Shown: positions 1 to 6,054 of the stretch, piece after piece
How positions within the stretch are numbered: position 1 is the stretch's first letter
Layout: the number at the start of each line of letters is the position of its first letter
Source: an uncultured Flavobacteriaceae bacterium
GTDB lineage: Bacteria > Bacteroidota > Bacteroidia > Flavobacteriales > Flavobacteriaceae
Reading direction: 5' to 3'
NCBI GenBank assembly: GCA_947311815.1
Contig: CAMZMA010000126.1
Span: forward strand, 1-8,049
DNA length: 8,049 bases
Notes under the pieces: model-generated
The model's input: the letters and a program-made list of their open reading frames with translations, nothing else
The model's database searches: none
Told to the model about the DNA's origin: nothing
Program-made: the position numbers and the translations under genes

Positions 1-229
1 AGAGAGAGAGAGAATGAGAGATAAAGAAAGGAGGGGGAGGAGTTATCAATTCAAGATAGTTTTTAGAGGAAAGTATATACAAAATAGATAAAAAAAGAAG
101 AAGCTTTTCCCTCTTAGAAAAGGGGCAAAAGATAAGATCCGCTTATCCTTAATTCCAATTACTTAATTATGTTGCCAAAGTAAATGACATGTAAATCTCA
201 AAACCAAAAGGCATATCCATTTATGAGCA
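1..229. other. Non-coding left edge with low-complexity purine tract; no gene recognised
   Basis: The stretch starts with an AG dinucleotide repeat (1-14) and continues as an almost uninterrupted purine run to about 43. The rest is AT-rich, with stops in all frames. The longest ATG-started reading I traced (from 14) gives only 25 residues and resembles nothing I know. A small inverted repeat (GATAAG at 131-136, CTTATC at 142-147, 5-base loop) is the only structure noted. In a normal flavobacterial locus this position would hold the first half of uppS, but no uppS-like sequence is visible here. It is probably assembly noise at a contig end, or foreign sequence joined by a rearrangement. Confidence 0.6.
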
Positions 230-571
230 ACATTAGCGTTAAGTTACGGTTCTAGAGAAGAAATTGTTAACACAATCAAAAACATATCTAAAAAAGTTGT
301 TAATAAAGAGCTTTTAATAGAAGAAATTGACGAAAAAATTATAAATAACCATTTATATACATTTAATTTGCCGGATGTTGATTTAATGATAAGAACAAGC
401 GGAGAAAAACGCATCAGTAATTTCTTATTATGGCAAATGGCATATGCCGAATTGTATTTTACAAATATACTTTGGCCAGATTTTAGAAGAGCGCATTTTT
501 TTGATGCAATTATAGAATATCAGAATAGAGAAAGACGATTTGGAAAAACAAGCGAACAAATTACAGAGTAA
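230..571 (+). pseudogene. uppS: Undecaprenyl diphosphate synthase (isoprenyl transferase), 5'-truncated fragment
   Basis: This is the C-terminal part (about 113 residues) of the cis-prenyltransferase that extends farnesyl diphosphate with isopentenyl diphosphate to C55 undecaprenyl diphosphate, the carrier lipid for peptidoglycan and O-antigen-like glycans. Family signatures are clear in the frame ending at 571: LALSYGSREE near the break, then LPDVDLMIRTSGEKRISNFL, WQMAYAELYF and WPDF, which carry the conserved arginines and glutamate that bind isopentenyl diphosphate. The N-terminal half, with the HGNGRWA-type motif and the catalytic aspartate, is absent. The family is normally about 245-255 residues. 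Upstream, homology stops at about 230 and an in-frame TGA lies at 224-226. The first internal ATG (368) lies well inside the fold and is not a credible start. I mark it as broken in this sequence. If the left edge is misassembled, the real gene may be intact. Its 3' end overlaps bamA by 32 bases. Confidence 0.85.
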
Positions 572-3110
572 ATTTTATACATACTCTGCATCAGTATTTA
601 CAGTTATTATTTTATTGTTTCAAACACTTCAAGCAAGTGCACAAACAAAAGACAGTATTATTACTGTAAAAAAAGACACCATTTTAATAAAACCAACGGG
701 GCCTGTTTCTTTTGAAAAAGGGAAAGACTATATACTTGGCGGAATTACAGTAACTGGTTTACAAAAATTTAAAGAAACCACCGTAAAAGTATTTACAGGT
801 TTAAAAACGGGTCAAGTAATAAAACTACCTGGAGACAAACTAACAAGTGCTATCAAAAAATTGTATGAAAGCAAACAATTTAGCGAAGTAGATGTGTATC
901 TTTCTAAAGTTGACGGAGAAACCGTTTATTTACAATTTGATGTAAAAGAATTACCACAACTAAACCATATTAAAATAACAGGGATAAAAAAAGCGAAAGC
1001 CAAAGAACTACAAAAAGATGCCGAATTAAAACAAGGCGCTATGGTTACAGACAACCTTATTGTAACCACCAAAAACTACTTTAAAAAGAAATACACCGAT
1101 AAAGGTTTTTTAAAGACCAAAGTAACGTTAAATACTCAAAAAGACACCTCAGACATTAATACTGTTGATATGAATATTCATATCGATAAGGGGCAAAGAA
1201 TCAAAATTAAAACCATTAAATTTACAGGAAACAACGCTTTATCTGACAGCAAACTTAGAAAAGCGATGAAAAATACCAAACGTAAATTTTTAGGACGTTT
1301 CTGGAAAAGCTCTAAATATATTGATGATAAATACAAAGAAGATTTAGAAAGCATCTTAGAAAAATATAGCCGTTTAGGATATAGAGATGCACGTATTTTA
1401 AGCGATAAATTAACTTGGAATGATGACAACACCATCAACCTTGAAATAGAAATCGAAGAAGGAAGACAATATCGTTTTGCTGATATTTTATTTGTAGGAA
1501 ACAAAGAATACACCGATCAGCATTTACAAAGAATCTTACGAATAGAAAAAGGCGATGTTTATAATGGTACCGTTTTAAAAGAACGTGTAAACGGAGACGG
1601 AACACCAAACTCTGAAGACATACAAACATTGTATCAAAATAACGGATTTTTATTCTCATCAGTAAATGCCGTAGAAACCAAAGTTGCTAACGATTCTATT
1701 ACCGTAGAAATTAGAATTAGAGAAGACGAAAAAGCAACTATTAAAAAAGTAACCGTTGTTGGTAATGACAAAACAAACGATCATGTAATTTTTAGAGAAC
1801 TACGTGTAAAACCAGGCGATTTATTTAGCAGACAATCTATCATTAGATCCATTAGAGAAATTGGTCAATTAGGATTTTTTGATAATAATGTAACGCCAGA
1901 TGTAAAACCAGATTATCAAAATAAAACAACCGATATTGAGTTTTCTGTGATCGAAAAAGGAGGAAGTCAAATAGAACTTCAAGGAGGTTATGGTGGCGGA
2001 TCTTTTATTGGTACCTTAGGATTATCATTTAATAACTTTTCTATTAAAGACATTTTTAACAAAGAAGCCTATAAACCTTTACCAACAGGAGACGGACAAA
2101 AATTATCTTTACGTTTACAGTCAAGTAGAACTTACAATACCTATAGTTTTTCTTTCTCAGAGCCTTGGTTAGGAGGAAAAAAACCAAAATCTTTATCTTT
2201 TTCTGTGTACTCTTCAAATCAATTTCAATTAGACCCACAAACATTTAGAGTAGATAAAAGCAGAAGTTTAGGTATTATTGGGGTTACTCTTGGCTTAGGA
2301 CAACGTTTAAAATGGCCCGATGACTTTTTTCAATTATCACAATCTTTAAGCTATCAAAGTTTTAATTTAAATAATTACGGATTTAGAGTTGGTAATGATG
2401 TTTTAAGTAACGGTACATTAAATAATTTAGCATATAACATTAGTCTAAGCAGAAACTCTTCTGGACCTAGTTTAATTTTCCCTACAAGAGGATCAGAATT
2501 TTCTGTAGCAGCAAAATTAACAATACCCTATTCTTTATTAAACGGAAAAGATTATTCAAATTTAGATACCGCAGAAAAATACAAATGGTTAGAGTATTAC
2601 AAATTAACATTTAAAGGAAAATGGTACACTGCTTTTACTCAAAAACTAGTTATGATGACCAATGCAGAACTTGGTTTCTTAAGCTATTACAATAGTAAAG
2701 TAGGAAACTCTCCTTTTGAACGTTATTTTGTTGGAGGCGATGGTATATCTGCTTTTCAATTAGATGGACGAGAAACTATTGGACTTAGAGGTTATGAAAA
2801 CAGTCGTTTATCGTCTATTGATGGAGGTACCATGTACAATAAATTTCAATTAGAGCTACGTTATTCAATTACCGATGCTCCTTCTGCATCAATCTATACC
2901 TTAGGTTTTTTAGAAGCAGGTAATTCTTATGATACTTTTAGTCAATTTAATCCGTTTGAATTAAAAAGGTCAGCGGGATTAGGGATACGAATTTTTATGC
3001 CAGCATTCGGATTGTTGGGAATAGATTTCGCTCATGGGTTTGATCCATTACCTGGACAGACTGTGAAATCTGGTTGGCAAACACATTTTATCATCGGAAG
3101 ACAGTTCTAA
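540..3110 (+). CDS. bamA: Outer membrane protein assembly factor BamA (Omp85 family)
   Basis: BamA is the essential outer-membrane insertase that folds and inserts beta-barrel proteins. At 856 residues it is close to the usual size for Bacteroidota BamA. An N-terminal hydrophobic segment (about 17-34) ending ASAQ looks like a signal peptide cleaved near residue 35. Five POTRA-like repeats follow at roughly 66-138, 141-218, 222-308, 311-397 and 400-472, several starting with an 'I..I...G' strand pattern. The C-terminal beta-barrel spans about 475-856. The hallmark loop-6 (V/L)RG(F/Y) motif is LRGY at 749-752, and the protein ends in phenylalanine (GRQF), the usual outer-membrane barrel C-terminus. 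The start is a TTG at 540: no ATG occurs in frame until about residue 168, a stop lies just upstream, and the TTG gives a complete signal peptide. It overlaps uppS by 32 bases, which suggests translational coupling. The downstream ompH genes encode chaperones that deliver its substrates. Confidence 0.95.
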   Translation: MEKQANKLQSKFYTYSASVFTVIILLFQTLQASAQTKDSIITVKKDTILIKPTGPVSFEKGKDYILGGITVTGLQKFKETTVKVFTGLKTGQVIKLPGDKLTSAIKKLYESKQFSEVDVYLSKVDGETVYLQFDVKELPQLNHIKITGIKKAKAKELQKDAELKQGAMVTDNLIVTTKNYFKKKYTDKGFLKTKVTLNTQKDTSDINTVDMNIHIDKGQRIKIKTIKFTGNNALSDSKLRKAMKNTKRKFLGRFWKSSKYIDDKYKEDLESILEKYSRLGYRDARILSDKLTWNDDNTINLEIEIEEGRQYRFADILFVGNKEYTDQHLQRILRIEKGDVYNGTVLKERVNGDGTPNSEDIQTLYQNNGFLFSSVNAVETKVANDSITVEIRIREDEKATIKKVTVVGNDKTNDHVIFRELRVKPGDLFSRQSIIRSIREIGQLGFFDNNVTPDVKPDYQNKTTDIEFSVIEKGGSQIELQGGYGGGSFIGTLGLSFNNFSIKDIFNKEAYKPLPTGDGQKLSLRLQSSRTYNTYSFSFSEPWLGGKKPKSLSFSVYSSNQFQLDPQTFRVDKSRSLGIIGVTLGLGQRLKWPDDFFQLSQSLSYQSFNLNNYGFRVGNDVLSNGTLNNLAYNISLSRNSSGPSLIFPTRGSEFSVAAKLTIPYSLLNGKDYSNLDTAEKYKWLEYYKLTFKGKWYTAFTQKLVMMTNAELGFLSYYNSKVGNSPFERYFVGGDGISAFQLDGRETIGLRGYENSRLSSIDGGTMYNKFQLELRYSITDAPSASIYTLGFLEAGNSYDTFSQFNPFELKRSAGLGIRIFMPAFGLLGIDFAHGFDPLPGQTVKSGWQTHFIIGRQF

Positions 3111-3118
3111 GAAAACAG

Positions 3119-3126
3119 TATATTTG
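3119..3126 (+). promoter_or_regulatory. Candidate -7 promoter box upstream of first ompH
   Basis: The octamer TATATTTG exactly fits the Bacteroidota -7 consensus TAnnTTTG and begins 8 bases after the bamA stop. I could not find a matching TTG (-33) at the usual 17-23 base spacing, so the call is tentative. If real, it would allow ompH transcription independent of uppS-bamA, starting at about 3132-3134 and leaving a leader of about 40 bases that begins with the adjacent hairpin. Confidence 0.3.
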
Positions 3127-3127
3127 T

Positions 3128-3156
3128 AAAATACCGTTTTTTTGGCACGGTTTTTT
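3128..3156 (+). terminator. Weak hairpin with T-tract between bamA and ompH (attenuator or partial terminator)
   Basis: Arms ACCGT (3133-3137) and ACGGT (3147-3151) pair around a loop of mostly T. After one T-T mismatch, AAAA (3128-3131) can pair with TTTT (3153-3156). The T-run right after the stem is terminator-like, but the stem is short. It may give partial readthrough from bamA into ompH, or act as a 3' stabiliser for bamA mRNA. Confidence 0.4.
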
Positions 3157-3173
3157 CTAAATACATTATACAA

Positions 3174-3926
3174 ATGAAAAATATATTTTTTACAATCGTT
3201 CTTTTACTTACTGTAATTTCTTTACCTGCACAACGCTCTCAAAGAATTGCTTTTATAGATATGGCATATATCTTAGAAAATGTGCCAGAATATTTAACAG
3301 CACAAAATACTTTGGATGCAAAAGTGCAAAAATGGAAACAGAAATTAGACAAACAAGCGCGTCATATAGAAGTTCTAAAAACTGATTTGGCGAGTGAAAA
3401 AGCTATTTTAACCAAAGATTTAATTGAAGAAAAAGAAGAAGAAATAACATTAAAACAAGCTGAATTACGCAGGTTAGAATCGTTATATTTTGGACCAAAA
3501 GGCGATATGTATTTATTGCGAAAACAACTAGTAAAGCCTGTACAAGACCAAGTTTATAATGCCATACAAAAAATTGCGGCTAGAAAAAAATACGATTTTG
3601 TTTTTGATAAATCTAGCGATTTGGTTATGCTATATTCCAATAAAAAGTACGATATTAGCAACCTTGTTTTAACATCTATAGGACGAAGCAGAAAAATTAA
3701 TGAAAGAAAGAAGAAAAAATCTGCTCCTAAAAAAGAACTAACAGCAAAAGAAAAAGAAAATATTGCAAAAAGAAATGCTAAGAAATTAGCACAAAAAAAA
3801 GCAGTTGAAGAAAAAAGAAAAGCAAGATTAAAAAAACAAGAAGAAAAAAGACGAATTTTAAGAGAAAAAAAAGAAGCTCTTAAAAAGAAAAGAGAAAATC
3901 AAAAGAAAAACAAGAATAATAATTAA
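3174..3926 (+). CDS. OmpH/Skp-family periplasmic chaperone with long basic C-terminal tail
   Basis: This is a predicted periplasmic chaperone of the Skp (OmpH) family, which holds unfolded outer-membrane proteins for BamA. Residues 1-20 form a signal peptide (hydrophobic core IFFTIVLLLTVISL, cleavage after PAQ). The mature protein opens with the family strand RIAFIDMAYILENVPEY (24-40). A long charged coiled-coil arm follows (about 41-125), and then the closing segment with YDFVFDKSSDLVMLY (140-154), which returns to the trimerisation body. Residues 173-250 are an extra tail in which nearly half the residues are Lys or Arg, with Glu-rich helical stretches and a final NKNNN. Typical Skp proteins are about 160-170 residues and lack this tail. 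It may be an extended helix or bind anionic partners such as LPS, peptidoglycan-associated polymers or substrates; this is inference. It lies 63 bases after bamA and 15 bases before a second ompH gene. Confidence 0.9.
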   Translation: MKNIFFTIVLLLTVISLPAQRSQRIAFIDMAYILENVPEYLTAQNTLDAKVQKWKQKLDKQARHIEVLKTDLASEKAILTKDLIEEKEEEITLKQAELRRLESLYFGPKGDMYLLRKQLVKPVQDQVYNAIQKIAARKKYDFVFDKSSDLVMLYSNKKYDISNLVLTSIGRSRKINERKKKKSAPKKELTAKEKENIAKRNAKKLAQKKAVEEKRKARLKKQEEKRRILREKKEALKKKRENQKKNKNNN

Positions 3927-3941
3927 ATTAAAACAACAAGA

Positions 3942-4451
3942 ATGAAAAATTTAAAGGCTATCATATTAATTGCCATTTTTACATTAGGATTTGCAGGAGT
4001 TTCAAATGCTCAAAAAATAGCTCATATTAATGCTGAAAAATTAGTTGCCAATATGCCACAAACCAAAGCTTTAAAAGCTGAAATGGAAAAACTTCAAAAA
4101 ACATATAAAGACGAAATTGAAGGAATGGCAAAAAAACTAGAAGCAAAGTATAAAAAATTTGCTGCAGAACAAGCTACTCAAACTCAATCTGTAAATGAGA
4201 AAAGAGCTCAAGAAGTGCAACAAGACAAGGCAAGAATTGGTCAAGCAGAACAAGCAGCTTACCAAGACATGCAAAAAAGACAGCAAGAAAGATTAACTCC
4301 AATTTTAGAAAAAGCTCAAAAAGCCATTAAAGATGTTGCTGCAGCCAAAGGAATTGCATACGTTTTAGATGCATCTGCAGGTAAAGGACTTATTGTATTT
4401 GACAAAGGAGAAGACTTATACGATGCGGTAAAAGCTAAGTTAGGATTCTAA
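3942..4451 (+). CDS. OmpH/Skp-family periplasmic chaperone (short form)
   Basis: This is a second Skp-type chaperone of 169 residues, the normal family length. A signal peptide (1-24, ending VSNAQ) is followed by the conserved KIAHINAEKLVANMPQT strand-helix. A long helical coiled-coil rich in Lys, Glu, Gln and Ala comes next (about 45-130), then the closing IAYVLDASAGKGLIVFDKGEDLYDAVKAKLGF segment, typical of OmpH proteins. The mature protein would act in the periplasm as a trimer that shields unfolded outer-membrane proteins. It begins 15 bases after the first ompH gene, so the two are almost certainly co-transcribed. The pair probably arose by an old duplication and differs mainly in the basic tail of the first copy. 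Two hairpins follow the stop codon. Confidence 0.93.
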   Translation: MKNLKAIILIAIFTLGFAGVSNAQKIAHINAEKLVANMPQTKALKAEMEKLQKTYKDEIEGMAKKLEAKYKKFAAEQATQTQSVNEKRAQEVQQDKARIGQAEQAAYQDMQKRQQERLTPILEKAQKAIKDVAAAKGIAYVLDASAGKGLIVFDKGEDLYDAVKAKLGF

Positions 4452-4467
4452 TCAAAAAGAATACCTT

Positions 4468-4511
4468 AAACACAAAAAAAACGCCTTAAATAAAGCGTTT
4501 TTTTTGTGTTT
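4468..4511 (+). terminator. Strong intrinsic terminator after ompH (17-bp perfect stem)
   Basis: A perfect inverted repeat has arms of 17 bases at 4468-4484 and 4495-4511, with a 10-base loop (CTTAAATAAA). The right arm contains eight consecutive T (4498-4505) after GCG. The stem lies 17 bases after the ompH stop. Because the arms carry A8/T8 tracts, the element could also stop transcription arriving from the minus strand. Confidence 0.85.
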
Positions 4512-4524
4512 AAAACTAACATTT

Positions 4525-4551
4525 AATCACTTTCAAAAGTGTTTTTTGATT
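4525..4551 (+). terminator. Second, backup intrinsic terminator for the bamA-ompH unit
   Basis: CACTT (4528-4532) and AAGTG (4537-4541) form a stem with loop TCAA, directly followed by six T (4542-4547). Outer bases AATCA (4525-4529) and TGATT (4547-4551) are also complementary. The stem is weaker than the first hairpin, and the T-tract orientation fits plus-strand termination only. Confidence 0.6.
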
Positions 4552-4582
4552 ATAAAATATCATTACGTTCAAAACCCTGAAA

Positions 4583-4611
4583 CAAAAATCCCAAGTAAAT
4601 TTACTTGGGAT
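4583..4611 (-). terminator. Intrinsic terminator of eno
   Basis: A perfect palindrome occupies 4588-4611, with arms ATCCCAAGTA and TACTTGGGAT around AATT. Read on the minus strand it is followed by TTTTGTT (4587-4581). It lies 41 bases past the eno stop codon, so it is the expected end of the eno transcript. Confidence 0.8.
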
Positions 4612-4652
4612 ATTTCTTAATTTTAATATGATGAAGTCATTTTATAAAAAAA

Positions 4653-5945
4653 CTATTTCTTCACTTTAAACGCGTTTTCTTTTGGAAAATACGCAACATC
4701 ACCTAGTTCTTCTTCAATACGTAATAATTGATTGTATTTTGCCATTCTATCTGAACGTGAAGCCGAACCTGTTTTTATTTGTCCACAATTTAATGCCACT
4801 GCTAAATCTGCAATAGTATTGTCTTCGGTTTCTCCAGAACGATGACTCATTACCGATGTATAGCCTGCATTGTGTGCCATATTTACAGCGGCAATCGTTT
4901 CTGTTAGTGTACCAATCTGATTTACTTTTATTAAAATAGAATTTGCTATTCCGTTTTTTATTCCTTTTGATAAACGCTCTACATTGGTTACATACAAATC
5001 ATCACCCACCAATTGAATTTTATCACCAATTTTTTCGGTTAAATATTTCCATCCATCCCAATCATTTTCATCCATCCCGTCTTCAATAGAAATAATAGGA
5101 TATTTAGCAGCTAATTCAGCCAAATAATCGGCTTGTTCTTTGCTGGTTCTAATTTTTCCTTTTTCGCCTTCAAACTTGGTATAATCGTATTTTCCATCCA
5201 CATAAAACTCGGCAGCAGCACAATCTAACGCAATCATTACATCATCGCCTAAGGTATAACCTGCATTTTTAACTGCCAAAGCAATGGTTTCAAGTGCGTC
5301 TTCTGTTCCGTTTAAGGTTGGTGCAAAACCACCTTCGTCTCCAACAGCAGTACTTAAACCTCTATTGTGCAATACTTTTTTTAAGTTATGAAAAATTTCA
5401 GTTCCCATTTGTAGTGCATGCGAAAAGTTGTTGGCTTTTACAGGCATTACCATAAATTCTTGAAACGCAATTGGCGCATCAGAATGAGATCCTCCGTTAA
5501 TAATATTCATCATGGGCACAGGCAATGTATTGGCAGAAACACCACCGATATACCTGTACAAAGGCATTCCTAATTCGGCAGCAGCAGCTTTTGCAGCAGC
5601 CAAAGAAACACCTAAAATAGCATTCGCTCCTAAAACCGATTTGTTAGGTGTTCCGTCTAAATCTATCATGAGTTGATCAATTGCATTTTGTTCAAAAACC
5701 GAAGTTCCTAAAAGTGCTTCTGCAATGGTTGTGTTTACATTTTTAACAGCTTTTAAAACTCCTTTTCCCATAAAATCACTACCTCCATCACGTAGTTCTA
5801 CCGCTTCATGTTCTCCTGTTGATGCTCCTGAAGGAACTGCTGCTCTTCCTAAAACACCGTTTTCTGTAATTACATCTACTTCTACTGTTGGATTTCCTCT
5901 TGAGTCAAAAATTTGACGTGCATGTATGTTTATTATGATACTCAT
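4653..5945 (-). CDS. eno: Enolase (phosphopyruvate hydratase)
   Basis: Enolase converts 2-phosphoglycerate to phosphoenolpyruvate in glycolysis and gluconeogenesis. It is cytoplasmic and magnesium-dependent, and it is also often part of RNA-degradation complexes. The 430-residue length is normal. The N-terminal domain opens with ARQIFDSRGNPTVEVDV and contains PSGASTGEHEAVELRD (38-53). The catalytic barrel shows FQEFM with Glu163, GDEGGFAP with the acid/base Glu204 (202-209), metal ligands Asp241 (ALDCAA), Glu288 (SIEDGM) and the Asp315/316 pair (VGDDL), the catalytic Lys340 (ILIKVNQIG), and the enolase signature SHRSGETEDN (367-376). All key residues are present. The ATG start matches the conserved N-terminus and is preceded by an A-rich leader with no clear Shine-Dalgarno, as is normal in Bacteroidota. 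It lies 109 bases downstream of carA and probably has its own promoter. Confidence 0.98.
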   Translation of the reverse strand: MSIIINIHARQIFDSRGNPTVEVDVITENGVLGRAAVPSGASTGEHEAVELRDGGSDFMGKGVLKAVKNVNTTIAEALLGTSVFEQNAIDQLMIDLDGTPNKSVLGANAILGVSLAAAKAAAAELGMPLYRYIGGVSANTLPVPMMNIINGGSHSDAPIAFQEFMVMPVKANNFSHALQMGTEIFHNLKKVLHNRGLSTAVGDEGGFAPTLNGTEDALETIALAVKNAGYTLGDDVMIALDCAAAEFYVDGKYDYTKFEGEKGKIRTSKEQADYLAELAAKYPIISIEDGMDENDWDGWKYLTEKIGDKIQLVGDDLYVTNVERLSKGIKNGIANSILIKVNQIGTLTETIAAVNMAHNAGYTSVMSHRSGETEDNTIADLAVALNCGQIKTGSASRSDRMAKYNQLLRIEEELGDVAYFPKENAFKVKK

Positions 5946-5994
5946 ATTCTTTATTTTTTACTGAAATACTATTCTTATTAATATTGCTAATTTA

Positions 5995-6026
5995 CAAAAT
6001 AGAACGTGTTTTATTTGCCTTTACAA
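5995..6026 (-). promoter_or_regulatory. Candidate eno promoter (TTG -33 / TATTTTG -7)
   Basis: On the minus strand, TTG (6026-6024) and TATTTTG (6001-5995) are separated by 22 bases, within the 17-23 bases used by the Bacteroidota primary sigma factor. The -7 box is one base shorter than the TAnnTTTG consensus. It sits about 50 bases upstream of the eno ATG, in the gap after carA. Recognition is by eye only. Confidence 0.4.
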
Positions 6027-6037
6027 TTGTTAATTAC

Positions 6038-6049
6038 GAAAACGTTTTC
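6038..6049. promoter_or_regulatory. Perfect palindrome GAAAACGTTTTC, operator-like, upstream of eno
   Basis: A 12-base perfect palindrome centred on CG lies 5 bases after the carA stop and about 12 bases upstream of the candidate eno -33 element. AAAACGTTTT-type palindromes with a central CG are typical operators of LacI/GalR-family regulators, which bind the CG step with a minor-groove helix. No T-tract follows, so it does not look like a terminator. The position would suit an activator or an upstream modulator of eno. Chance occurrence in AT-rich DNA cannot be excluded. Confidence 0.4.
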
Positions 6050-6054
6050 AATGT

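Noticed and set aside
131..147. GATAAG/CTTATC inverted repeat as a transposon end or attachment site
   Set aside because: It has only 6-bp arms, with no transposase, target duplication or partner repeat seen nearby.
368..571. A stand-alone 67-residue gene starting at ATG 368
   Set aside because: It is the in-frame C-terminal end of UppS; homology extends upstream of this ATG to about 230.
1178..1659. Minus-strand open frames inside bamA
   Set aside because: They are opposite a strongly recognisable BamA, have no recognisable domains and show skewed composition, as expected for shadow frames.
4664..4678. AAACGCGTTT palindrome near the eno stop, similar to the upstream operator-like site
   Set aside because: It lies within the conserved coding end of eno and its core differs from the upstream site; chance is likely.
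5725..5916. Plus-strand open frame inside eno
   Set aside because: It is antisense to the conserved N-terminal part of enolase, with no independent support.
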